Positions 48,085 through 56,779 of a DNA stretch of 61,866 bases are shown here, piece after piece (the first letter of the stretch is position 1; each line of letters begins with the position of its first letter). Source of the stretch: Bacillota bacterium (GTDB lineage: Bacteria > Bacillota > Clostridia > Oscillospirales > Ruminococcaceae); the NCBI GenBank assembly GCA_023391005.1, contig JAEWBS010000010.1, positions 1-61,866 on the forward strand. The letters are read 5' to 3'. The notes beneath the pieces were generated by a model. The model worked only from the letters and a program-made list of their open reading frames with translations. It was not told the DNA's origin and did not search any database. A program made the translations under genes and the position numbers.

Positions 48085-50919
48085 TTGTCAAAGGATCAAA
48101 TTGTTATCAAGGGTGCGCGCGAGCATAACCTGAAAAATATCGACCTAACCATCCCGCGCGATAAGCTGGTCGTGCTCACCGGCCTTTCGGGTTCGGGCAA
48201 AAGCTCGCTGGCATTCGACACGCTTTACGCCGACGGCCAGCGCCGCTATGTCGAGAGCCTGAGCTCCTACGCGCGGCAGTTTTTGGGCCAGATGGAAAAG
48301 CCTAACGTCGACAGTATCGAGGGGCTTTCGCCCGCGATCTCGATCGACCAGAAATCCACCTCTAACAACCCGCGTTCAACGGTGGGCACTGTCACTGAAA
48401 TCTACGACTATCTGCGACTGCTCTACGCCAGAATTGGCATTCCGCATTGTCCGATCTGTGGGCGGGAGATCTCTCAGCAGACGGTGGACCAGATGGTTGA
48501 CCGTGTGCTTTCGCTGCCCGAAAAAACCAAGATACAGGTTATGGCGCCGGTGATTCGCGGGCGCAAGGGCACCCACCAGCAGGAGCTTGACGCCGCGCGC
48601 CGCTCCGGCTACGTCCGCGTCCGCGTGGATGGACATATGTATGATCTGACCGAAAACATCACGATGGAAAAGAATAAAAAGCACACGCTTGAGGTGGTCA
48701 TCGATCGCTTGGTGGTGTCGCCGTCGATTCGCTCGCGGTTGGCGGGCTCGATCGAGACGGCGCTCTCGCTCACCGGCAGCCTCGTGCTCATCGACGTGGT
48801 CGACGGGGAGGAGCTACTGTTTTCACAAAGCTATTCCTGCCCCGAGCACGATATTTCTATCGACGACTTAGCACCCCGCATGTTCTCATTTAATTCGCCG
48901 TTCGGTGCCTGCGAGAAGTGCACCGGCCTTGGCACTTTTATGAAGGTTGATCCCGACCTTGTGGTGCCCAATAAAAATCTCTCGGTCCGTGAGGGGGCGA
49001 TCAAGGCCAGCGGCTGGTATTACGCCGAGGGCGGTATCGCCCAGATGTATTACGAGGGGCTGGCCGAGCATTATGGCTTCTCGCTCGATGTGCCGTTTAA
49101 GAAGCTGCCGAAATCGGCGCAGGATGTCCTTTTGTTCGGCAGTAACGGGGAGAAGCTGACGGTTCGGCGCGAGACGGGGAGTATGCGCGGCGCATATCAC
49201 ACCGATTTTGAGGGCGTTGTCAATAATCTCGAGCGGCGCTTTCGCGAAACCTCGAGCCAGTGGATGAAGGAGGAGATTGCGAGCTGGATGAGCTCGGTGC
49301 TTTGCCCCGATTGTCATGGAGAGCGTTTAAAGCCGGTGTCGTTGGCCGTGACGGTAGGCGGTATCAACATCAGCCGGTTTTCGGCCATGTCGGTTGCCAA
49401 GGCACTGGAATTTTTAGATGCGTTGGTACTCACCGAGCGTGAGCAGATGATCGCCACCCAGATTCTCAAAGAAATCCGCGAGCGCTTAGGATTTTTAAAA
49501 AGCGTCGGACTTGAATATCTGACCCTCTCCCGTGCGGCGGGAACCCTCTCGGGCGGTGAGAGTCAGCGTATCCGACTGGCGACCCAGATCGGCTCCTACC
49601 TCATGGGGGTGCTTTACATTTTGGACGAGCCCTCGATCGGCCTGCACCAGCGTGACAACGACAAGCTGATCGCAACGTTGCAGCGGCTGCGCGACCTCGG
49701 GAATACCGTCATTGTCGTCGAGCACGATGAGGATACGATTCGCGCGGCGGATTTCGTCGTCGATATTGGCCCGGGTGCGGGCGTCCACGGCGGCAACGTC
49801 GTTTACGCGGGCGACCTAAAGGGCCTGATGGCCTGCGAAGCCTCGGTTACCGGAAATTATTTGAGCGGACGCGAAAAAATCGCCCTGCCCGAGATGCGGC
49901 GGCAGGGCAACGGCCTGATGCTGACGATCAAGGGCGCACGCCACAACAACCTTAAAAATATCGACGTCTCGATCCCGTTGGGAACACTCACGGCGATAAC
50001 CGGCGTTTCCGGCTCGGGCAAAAGCTCCTTGATCAATGAGATTCTCTATAAAAAACTGGCGGGGGAGTTAAACGGCGCGCGCATCAAGCCCGGTCTGCAC
50101 GACGAGATTCTGGGGTTGGAGGCGCTTGATAAGGTTATCGCGATCGATCAGTCGCCAATCGGCCGTACGCCGCGCTCCAACCCTGCTACTTACACCGGCG
50201 TTTTCACCGATATCCGCGAACTGTACGCCACCACCAACGAGGCGAATCTGCGCGGCTACACCGGCGGACGGTTTTCGTTTAACGTCAAGGGCGGGCGCTG
50301 TGAGGCGTGTCAGGGTGACGGCATCATCAAAATTGAGATGCATTTTCTGCCCGATATTTATGTCCCCTGCGAGGTTTGCAAGGGCAAGCGCTATAATCGT
50401 GAGACGCTCGAGATTAAATACAAAGGCAAGAGCATCTACGATATTCTTGAGATGACGGTCGAAGAGGGACTAGGCTTTTTTGAGAATATTCCGAAAATTC
50501 GCCGCCGCATTCAGACGCTTTATGATGTGGGCTTAGGTTACGTCAAGCTCGGCCAGCCTGCCACCACCCTTTCGGGTGGCGAGGCGCAGCGCGTCAAGCT
50601 GGCGACCGAGCTTTCAAAGCGGCCCACCGGCCGGACAATCTATGTGCTTGACGAGCCGACGACAGGGCTTCACACCGATGATGTGCGCAAGCTCATCGAG
50701 GTTTTGCAGACGCTTGTGAGCGCCGGAAACTCGGTTGTAGTCATTGAGCATAATCTTGACGTTATCAAAGTGGCCGATTATATTGTGGATCTCGGTCCCG
50801 AGGGCGGCGACCGTGGCGGCGAACTGGTCGCTTGCGGTACGCCTGAGCAGATTGTGGACTGCGAAGCCTCCTACACGGGGCGCTATCTAAAAAAGATGCT
50901 TTATAATCAAACAACTTAA
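48085..50919 (+). CDS. uvrA: UvrABC system protein A
   Basis: UvrA is the dimeric ABC-type ATPase that detects DNA damage and loads UvrB. The 944 residues contain two nucleotide-binding sites: Walker A GLSGSGKSSLAFDTLYADGQ with signature TLSGGESQRIRLATQI, and GVSGSGKSSLINEILYKKL with TLSGGEAQRVKLATEL. Zinc modules are CPICGREIS, FGACEKCTGLG and GGRCEACQGDG ... CEVCKGKRYN. It starts at TTG 48085 with GGAGG upstream. The order uvrB, two lipoproteins, uvrA is unusual, since the two repair genes are more often adjacent. Confidence 0.96.
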   Translation: MSKDQIVIKGAREHNLKNIDLTIPRDKLVVLTGLSGSGKSSLAFDTLYADGQRRYVESLSSYARQFLGQMEKPNVDSIEGLSPAISIDQKSTSNNPRSTVGTVTEIYDYLRLLYARIGIPHCPICGREISQQTVDQMVDRVLSLPEKTKIQVMAPVIRGRKGTHQQELDAARRSGYVRVRVDGHMYDLTENITMEKNKKHTLEVVIDRLVVSPSIRSRLAGSIETALSLTGSLVLIDVVDGEELLFSQSYSCPEHDISIDDLAPRMFSFNSPFGACEKCTGLGTFMKVDPDLVVPNKNLSVREGAIKASGWYYAEGGIAQMYYEGLAEHYGFSLDVPFKKLPKSAQDVLLFGSNGEKLTVRRETGSMRGAYHTDFEGVVNNLERRFRETSSQWMKEEIASWMSSVLCPDCHGERLKPVSLAVTVGGINISRFSAMSVAKALEFLDALVLTEREQMIATQILKEIRERLGFLKSVGLEYLTLSRAAGTLSGGESQRIRLATQIGSYLMGVLYILDEPSIGLHQRDNDKLIATLQRLRDLGNTVIVVEHDEDTIRAADFVVDIGPGAGVHGGNVVYAGDLKGLMACEASVTGNYLSGREKIALPEMRRQGNGLMLTIKGARHNNLKNIDVSIPLGTLTAITGVSGSGKSSLINEILYKKLAGELNGARIKPGLHDEILGLEALDKVIAIDQSPIGRTPRSNPATYTGVFTDIRELYATTNEANLRGYTGGRFSFNVKGGRCEACQGDGIIKIEMHFLPDIYVPCEVCKGKRYNRETLEIKYKGKSIYDILEMTVEEGLGFFENIPKIRRRIQTLYDVGLGYVKLGQPATTLSGGEAQRVKLATELSKRPTGRTIYVLDEPTTGLHTDDVRKLIEVLQTLVSAGNSVVVIEHNLDVIKVADYIVDLGPEGGDRGGELVACGTPEQIVDCEASYTGRYLKKMLYNQTT

Positions 50920-51083
50920 AAATCGGATTGCCTTTGCGAGTCTGTTTTGTGTATCGTCCTTGTGCCAACGTCACAGCCTGCGTTCTTTGCTTTGCGCGAG
51001 ACTAAATATCCGCGCAAGTCCTGCATCGGTCGTCAGGCTGTTTGACTATGATGGCGCTTTCAAGCATATAGTGTACGGCATAG

Positions 51084-51112
51084 TTGTGCATTGCGGCATT
51101 TTATGGTATACT
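51084..51112 (+). promoter_or_regulatory. Promoter for the SAM methyltransferase-miaB pair
   Basis: TTGTGC (51084-51089), a 17-base spacer and TATACT (51107-51112), preceded by TGG, lie 60 bases before the methyltransferase start. Confidence 0.6.
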
Positions 51113-51172
51113 AATTTAGTTTATTTAGAATAAAACACAACTCCATTTAAAATTGTTTGGGAGGATGAGCAA

Positions 51173-51907
51173 ATGGGTAATTATTATGCCGATATGCTAA
51201 ATGCTCAAAGTCTGTTTCGGGTATATGAAACGCACCTTCCTCGCGTCAAACAATATTTGGAGGCGGAGATTGATTTTGTTCGAAAAAACCTTTCGGGATC
51301 GGAACGTGTCTTAGAGATCGCCGCCGGCTACGGCCGTATTATAAAAGCGCTTGCCCCATATTGTGGTTCTATTGTGGGCATGGATATTTCAGCTGAAAAT
51401 GTAGCATTAGGTGGAACATATTTAAAGGATTATCCCAATGCATCCATGGTGGTCATGGACGCTCACAAGATGACCTTTGACGGCACCTTCGACGTTATTC
51501 TTTGTTTGCAGAATGGGCTTTCCGCCATGCAAGCCAACCCCGGTGTCGTCAGCAGCATCATTAATCTTCTCGCGCCGGGAGGTAGCGTCTATTTCAGCAG
51601 CTACAGCGCTCAATTTTGGGATTGGCGTCTGAAATGGTTTGAGGAGCAGGCGAACAAAGGTCTGCTCGGTGAAATTGACTATAACCGAACAAAGGACGGC
51701 GTTATTATTTGTAAAGACGGCTTTAAGGCCATGACCCATTCGCCTGAAAGCCTGAAAGAAATTGGGGATACAGTTGGTTTGCCTTATCAGATCACAGAAG
51801 TGGATGAATCCAGTATTTTTCTTATTATTAAGAAAATTAGCGGACTACTTCCCACAATAAAGGAGTATTACAGTGAGAGAGTCCCTCCCATTAACGCTGC
51901 CCGGTGA
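51173..51907 (+). CDS. Class I SAM-dependent methyltransferase
   Basis: This 244-residue enzyme has the S-adenosylmethionine site VLEIAAGYGRIIKALAPYC (motif I, about residues 46-64), VGMDISAENVALG as motif II, and FDVILCLQNGLSAM in the post-motif region. The substrate cannot be assigned. GGGAGGATG precedes the ATG. Its last 35 bases overlap miaB, so the pair is coupled; this proximity does not by itself mean a tRNA substrate. Confidence 0.85.
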   Translation: MGNYYADMLNAQSLFRVYETHLPRVKQYLEAEIDFVRKNLSGSERVLEIAAGYGRIIKALAPYCGSIVGMDISAENVALGGTYLKDYPNASMVVMDAHKMTFDGTFDVILCLQNGLSAMQANPGVVSSIINLLAPGGSVYFSSYSAQFWDWRLKWFEEQANKGLLGEIDYNRTKDGVIICKDGFKAMTHSPESLKEIGDTVGLPYQITEVDESSIFLIIKKISGLLPTIKEYYSERVPPINAAR

Positions 51908-53282
51908 GCAGTTTGAAGATTTTATGCTCGTACGCTCGGCGCAGCTGTTACAGGCGCGTTTTGACCATCCGCCGTTGGCGTATGTGCACAGCTTTGGCTG
52001 TCAACAGAACGTTTCAGACACTGAACATATCAAAGGACTGCTGGTCAAAATGGGCTTCGGTTTTACCGACAGTGCTGAAATCGCTGATTTTGTGCTGTTT
52101 AACACCTGCGCGGTGCGCGAAACGGCCGAAGACCGTGTGTTTGGCAACGTAGGTGCTTTAAAAAATATCAAACGCGCCCGCCCCGATATGATGATTGCTC
52201 TTTGCGGCTGTATGATGCAGCAGCAATCGGTGGCTGACAAAATAAAAAACAGTTTTCCCTATGTCGATATTGTTTTTGGCACAGGCGCGCTGCATCGTTT
52301 GCCCGCTATGATTGCCGACCGTCTTTCTATGGACAAGCGGGTATTTGACCGAGAATCTGCAAAAACTGTGGTGGAAGGCGTACCGGTTGTGCGTGAGGAA
52401 GGCGTCAAGGCGTGGTTGCCCATCATGCAGGGCTGCGACAATTTTTGTTCTTACTGCATTGTGCCGCATGTGCGCGGGCGAGAGGTTTCGCGCGCGCCTG
52501 AAATGGTGGAGGTCGAGGCAAAAGATATTCTGGCGCAGGGCTTTAAAGAAATTACGCTGCTGGGTCAAAACGTTAATTCCTACGGCAAAGGCTTAAATCC
52601 GCCCTGCGATTTCACGGCGCTGCTGCGTCGGTTGGATCAAATTCCCGGGGAATACCGCCTGCGCTTTATGACCTCGCACCCGAAGGATTGCACCTTTGAA
52701 CTTATCGACGCCATCGCCGAGAGCGTGCATATCTGCCACCACATCCATCTGCCGGTGCAGAGCGGCAGCGATCGGGTGCTCAAAGCGATGAACCGACACT
52801 ACGATGTCGCACATTACCGCAAGCTGATCGCTTACGCCAAGCAACGCATGCCGGATGTTACTTTTTCGAGCGATATTATCGTCGGTTTTCCGGGCGAAAC
52901 CCACGAGGAATTTTTGGAGACGTTAAAGCTCGTTCAGGAAGTGCGTTACAACGCACTCTTTACTTTTATCTATTCCCGCAGGAGCGGTACCGGTGCGGCC
53001 GATATGCCCGATGTGGTAACCGAAAAAGAGAAATCCGAATGGTTTAGGGCTCTCTTAAAGGCCCAGCAGGATATTTGCAGCGAGCAAAATCATGCGATGG
53101 TCGGCAAAACGCTGCGTGTGCTGCTCGATTCGGTTGGAAAAAGCGGTGAGGGTTTTGTCGCGGGACGTACCGAGGGCAATGTCATTGTTGAGGCGCAGGG
53201 CGATCGCAGTCTGATCGGCTGCTTTGTCGATATCAAAATTACCGATGCAATGAACTGGGCAATGGTCGGAACGATTGTTTGA
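51873..53282 (+). CDS. miaB: tRNA-2-methylthio-N6-dimethylallyladenosine synthase
   Basis: This radical SAM methylthiotransferase modifies A37 of tRNAs reading UNN codons, using the isopentenylated base made by MiaA (also present, 58854). The N-terminal domain binds the second cluster through HSFGCQQN, NTCAVRETA and CGCMMQQQ. The radical SAM motif is CDNFCSYCIVPHVRGREVSR, and the C-terminal TRAM domain includes GEGFVAGRTEGNVIVEA. It starts at GTG 51873 with AAAGGAG. The extra N terminus, RESLPLTLPGEQF, before the first domain is common in clostridial MiaB. Confidence 0.94.
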   Translation: MRESLPLTLPGEQFEDFMLVRSAQLLQARFDHPPLAYVHSFGCQQNVSDTEHIKGLLVKMGFGFTDSAEIADFVLFNTCAVRETAEDRVFGNVGALKNIKRARPDMMIALCGCMMQQQSVADKIKNSFPYVDIVFGTGALHRLPAMIADRLSMDKRVFDRESAKTVVEGVPVVREEGVKAWLPIMQGCDNFCSYCIVPHVRGREVSRAPEMVEVEAKDILAQGFKEITLLGQNVNSYGKGLNPPCDFTALLRRLDQIPGEYRLRFMTSHPKDCTFELIDAIAESVHICHHIHLPVQSGSDRVLKAMNRHYDVAHYRKLIAYAKQRMPDVTFSSDIIVGFPGETHEEFLETLKLVQEVRYNALFTFIYSRRSGTGAADMPDVVTEKEKSEWFRALLKAQQDICSEQNHAMVGKTLRVLLDSVGKSGEGFVAGRTEGNVIVEAQGDRSLIGCFVDIKITDAMNWAMVGTIV

Positions 53283-53585
53283 CAGGCGATTGGGGCATCA
53301 TTTGATAACGCTGTTTTACGCGGAAAGTCTTCCTTTGGCGTTTTGGGACTATTGTTTTTTCTGCCCGATGCGCGCTAAGGCCGGTCGCCAAATGCGGCTT
53401 AAATCTTTAATAGGCAATACCGATGCCCGGTAGCCGTGGTACAACCACAAAACGGTAATTACCGGCTGATGTATAAGGGCTTCGCCGCTTAACGTGGCAA
53501 CCGCCTATGATGCGCAAATTATACCATTCGCTTGTGCTCATGGTATAATATTATAAATATTTTATAAAACAAAGGAGTTACACAC
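53283..53585. other. Intergenic region with repeat before ylbF-like gene
   Basis: This 303-base gap is occupied in its last third by a repeat block (53477-53549) related to the one at 43.3 kb. The first 190 bases hold nothing recognisable. Confidence 0.5.
53477..53549. repeat. Palindromic repeat with extended arm, second copy
   Basis: GGGCTTCGCCGCTTAACG onward to GATGCGC (53477-53515) matches 43381-43418 with one indel and three changes. ATTATACCAT (53519-53528) and ATGGTATAAT (53540-53549) form the adjoining palindrome, here with a longer loop. The unit ends 36 bases before the ylbF-like start, so its TATAAT could serve as part of a promoter. Confidence 0.7.
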
Positions 53586-53996
53586 ATGGATATTATTCAA
53601 ATGGCGCGTGAACTGGGCAAGGCGATTCAGCAGGATGAGCTCTATCTGAAAATGAACGAAGCCAGCGCCGCCACCGAGAAATCGACCGAGCTTCAAAGCA
53701 AGATCAATGAGTTTTCTGAGCTGCGCCTCCAGCTCAACAAAGAGGTTATGAAGGGCGAGGGAGAGAAGGATGAAGATCTGATCACCGAGCTTGACTCTAA
53801 GCTGCGCACCCTCTACCAGAACGTCACCGAGGATCCCACGATGATGGCATATAACGCTGCCAAGGCACAGCTTGAGAGCACCTTGAACTTTATCTCGCAG
53901 ATCATTACCGGCAGCGCCAACGGTCAGGACCCTGACATGATTGAGCAGCAGGCCAGCTGCTCGGGCTCCTGCGGTTCCTGCGGCGGCTGCCACTAA
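53586..53996 (+). CDS. YlbF/YmcA-family regulator with Cys-rich tail
   Basis: This 136-residue helical protein is of the YlbF/YmcA (DUF964) family, whose Bacillus members form the Y-complex with YaaT and steer RNase Y and development. The body is mostly coiled helices (ELQSKINEFSELRLQLNKEV; AYNAAKAQLESTLNFISQII). The C terminus is a striking cysteine cluster, CSGSCGSCGGCH, suited to binding a metal or an iron-sulfur cluster, which agrees with clusters reported in the Bacillus complex. AAAGGAG precedes the ATG by nine bases. Its location before mutS is common in Clostridia. Confidence 0.85.
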   Translation: MDIIQMARELGKAIQQDELYLKMNEASAATEKSTELQSKINEFSELRLQLNKEVMKGEGEKDEDLITELDSKLRTLYQNVTEDPTMMAYNAAKAQLESTLNFISQIITGSANGQDPDMIEQQASCSGSCGSCGGCH

Positions 53997-54133
53997 GGCA
54001 TCGTTAAAACCGGCATGACGCGGCTGTTTACCGCGCGCAGATATGCCGCATAGATTGGCGTGTCTTAGATACGTCGGTTTGACTGCTGCGTTTTTGCAGA
54101 CGGTCTTAATATTTTTGATTCGAGGTGTTGGGT

Positions 54134-56746
54134 ATGCCGCCGCTTTCTCCAATGATGCAGCAGTATTTTGAGATTAAGGAACAGCATAAGGATCATATTC
54201 TGTTCTTTCGTCTGGGCGACTTTTATGAGATGTTCTATGAGGACGCTCAGATCGCTTCCCGTGAGCTAGAGCTGGTGTTGACCGGCCGGGACTGCGGGCA
54301 AGAGGAGCGCGCGCCAATGTGTGGCGTACCCCATCATAGCTGTGAGGCCTATATCGCCAGACTGATCAAAAAGGGTTATAAGGTCGCGATCTGTGAACAG
54401 GTCGAGGACCCCAAAGAGGCTAAAGGCGTCGTCAAGCGCGAGGTGATTCGCGTTGTTACGCCCGGAACCCTTATTGAAGCGAACATGCTCGACGAGGGTG
54501 CGAATAATTATATTGCGTCGGTCTATGCGGGCGAGGAGGCATTTGGCCTCGCCTTTGCCGATATCTCGACAGGGCAGGTGTTTGTAACGCACCTGCCCTC
54601 GGGAGATTTAACGCCGTTAAAGAATGAGCTGGCGCGGTTTTCGCCCAGCGAGGTGGTCTTTAACGACAAATTTTTAAACTTTACGGCGATGGGCGTCTTC
54701 TTAAAAGAGCGCCTGCGCTGCTGTGCTGATGTTATTACGCAGGAGGCCTACATAAATGATGCGCCCCAAGAACTGATTACCGCCCAATTTGGCGCGACAG
54801 CCTGCGCGCCCGAGGGCGCTGCCGCAGAGCCTGAGACAGCCTGCGCGCTGGGTGGGCTGCTGTATTATCTGCACGACACGCAAAAGACGGGGGTCGAGCG
54901 CCTGATCACGCTTGAGCGCTATAACGAAGCGCGTTATATGGTGCTGGACGCCACCGCCCGACGAAATTTAGAGCTGACCCAGACGATGCGCAGCGGCGAA
55001 AAGCGCGGCAGCCTGCTTTGGGTTATCGACAAAACAAAGACCGCGATGGGCAAGCGCCTGCTGCGCCGTTATTTGGAGCAGCCTCTGTGCCATCCCGTCA
55101 TGATCGAAAAGCGCTTAAACGTCGTTTCTGAAATTAAGGACAACACGATGCTGCGGCTGGACTTAACCGAACAGCTCGGCGGCATTTACGATATGGAACG
55201 TCTGCTCACCCGCATTGTATGCGGGGCAACCAACCCCAGAGAGCTGTGCAGCTTTGCGGCGGCGCTGCGGCAATTGCCCAAGGTGCTGTCGCTGCTTGGC
55301 GATTGCCAGTCGCGCTACCTGCGCCAGATCGCTTCCGCCATCGACCCGATGCGGGATATAGAGGCGCTGATTACCGAGGCCATCGCCGACGATCCGCCCG
55401 TCTCGACCAAGGACGGCTGGTTCCTGCGCGAGGGTTTTAACCCCAAGCTCGACGAGATACGCGGTCTCTTGACGCACACCAAGGAGTATCTCGCTAAGAT
55501 AGAATCGGACGAGCGCGAGCGCACCGGCATCAAGAGCTTAAAAATTGGCTATAACAAGGTGTTTGGCTATTACATAGAAATCACCAATTCTTATAAAACA
55601 ATGGCGCCGCCCGAATATATCCGCAAACAGACGCTTGCCAACTGCGAGCGCTATATCACCCAGCAGCTCAAGGAGCTTGAGGATAAAATTTTGACCGCGC
55701 GCGATAAGCTGATTGTGCTCGAGTTGCGGCTTTATGAGGCGCTGCGGCTGCAAATTGCATCACAGACCGAGCGTATTCAGAAAACGGCCGACGCCGTCGC
55801 ACAGCTGGATGTTTTTACCGGCTTTGCGACGCTCGCTTCTGAAAACAACTACTGCCGTCCGCAAATTACGACAGACGGGGCGATTATGATAGAAGATGGC
55901 AGACATCCCGTTGTGGAACAGATTTTAGGCGCCTCCCAACGCTTTGTCGCAAACGACTGCCGGTTAGATTTAAACGAAAACCGCGTCGCCATTATCACCG
56001 GCCCGAATATGGCGGGTAAATCTACCTATATCCGTCAGGTGGCGATCATTGTGCTTTTGGCGCAGGTCGGCTGCTTTGTCCCGGCCCAGTCGGCTTCCAT
56101 CGGTGTGGTGGACGGCATTTACACCCGCGTTGGCGCGTCGGACGATCTTTCTACCGGGCAGTCGACCTTCATGGTCGAGATGAACGAGGTGGCGCAGATT
56201 CTGAAAAGCGCTACCGAGAACAGCCTGCTGATATTGGATGAGGTCGGACGCGGCACTTCCACCTTTGATGGCATGAGCATTGCGCGCGCGATGCTTGAAT
56301 ATATCGCAGACCGCAAAAAGCTTGGCGCAAAGACGCTGTTCGCCACCCATTACCATGAGCTCACCGAGCTGGAGCAGTGCTTGCCCTGCGTCAAAAACTA
56401 CAATACAGCGGTCAAAAAGCGGGGAGATGACATCACATTTTTGCGCCGCATCGTGCCTGGTGCGGTGGATGACAGTTACGGCATTGAAGTTTCAAAGCTG
56501 GCGGGCATCCCTGAGTGGATCATTAAGCGCGCACACGAAATATTGGCGGATTTAGAAGCGGACAGGCCGGTGGCGGAGCGCCGAAGCAGCGTAAAGCGAA
56601 TGAGCTTGTCGGACGAAGAAACGCCGCAGTTAGCGTTGCCGCAGGTCTCCGCGCTTGAAACCGCGCTGAAAAAGCTTGATCTCAATACGCTGACGCCTCT
56701 TGAGGCGCTTAACAAAATGTACGAATTCAAAGCCATGCTAAATTAA
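54134..56746 (+). CDS. mutS: DNA mismatch repair protein MutS
   Basis: MutS recognises mismatches. The N-terminal mismatch-binding loop FFRLGDFYEMFYEDA holds the Phe-x-Glu pair. The ATPase domain has Walker A TGPNMAGKSTYIRQVAIIVL, LSTGQSTFMVEM, LDEVGRGTSTFDGMSIA and FATHYHEL. The start ATG 54134 (MPPLSPMMQQYFEIKEQ) fits GAGGTG at 54122-54127; GTG 54125 overlaps that site. The protein has 870 residues, normal for MutS1. mutL follows after 33 bases. Confidence 0.96.
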   Translation: MPPLSPMMQQYFEIKEQHKDHILFFRLGDFYEMFYEDAQIASRELELVLTGRDCGQEERAPMCGVPHHSCEAYIARLIKKGYKVAICEQVEDPKEAKGVVKREVIRVVTPGTLIEANMLDEGANNYIASVYAGEEAFGLAFADISTGQVFVTHLPSGDLTPLKNELARFSPSEVVFNDKFLNFTAMGVFLKERLRCCADVITQEAYINDAPQELITAQFGATACAPEGAAAEPETACALGGLLYYLHDTQKTGVERLITLERYNEARYMVLDATARRNLELTQTMRSGEKRGSLLWVIDKTKTAMGKRLLRRYLEQPLCHPVMIEKRLNVVSEIKDNTMLRLDLTEQLGGIYDMERLLTRIVCGATNPRELCSFAAALRQLPKVLSLLGDCQSRYLRQIASAIDPMRDIEALITEAIADDPPVSTKDGWFLREGFNPKLDEIRGLLTHTKEYLAKIESDERERTGIKSLKIGYNKVFGYYIEITNSYKTMAPPEYIRKQTLANCERYITQQLKELEDKILTARDKLIVLELRLYEALRLQIASQTERIQKTADAVAQLDVFTGFATLASENNYCRPQITTDGAIMIEDGRHPVVEQILGASQRFVANDCRLDLNENRVAIITGPNMAGKSTYIRQVAIIVLLAQVGCFVPAQSASIGVVDGIYTRVGASDDLSTGQSTFMVEMNEVAQILKSATENSLLILDEVGRGTSTFDGMSIARAMLEYIADRKKLGAKTLFATHYHELTELEQCLPCVKNYNTAVKKRGDDITFLRRIVPGAVDDSYGIEVSKLAGIPEWIIKRAHEILADLEADRPVAERRSSVKRMSLSDEETPQLALPQVSALETALKKLDLNTLTPLEALNKMYEFKAMLN

Positions 56747-56779
56747 ACGGATGATTCGATTGAAAAGAGGTGTTTTGCC

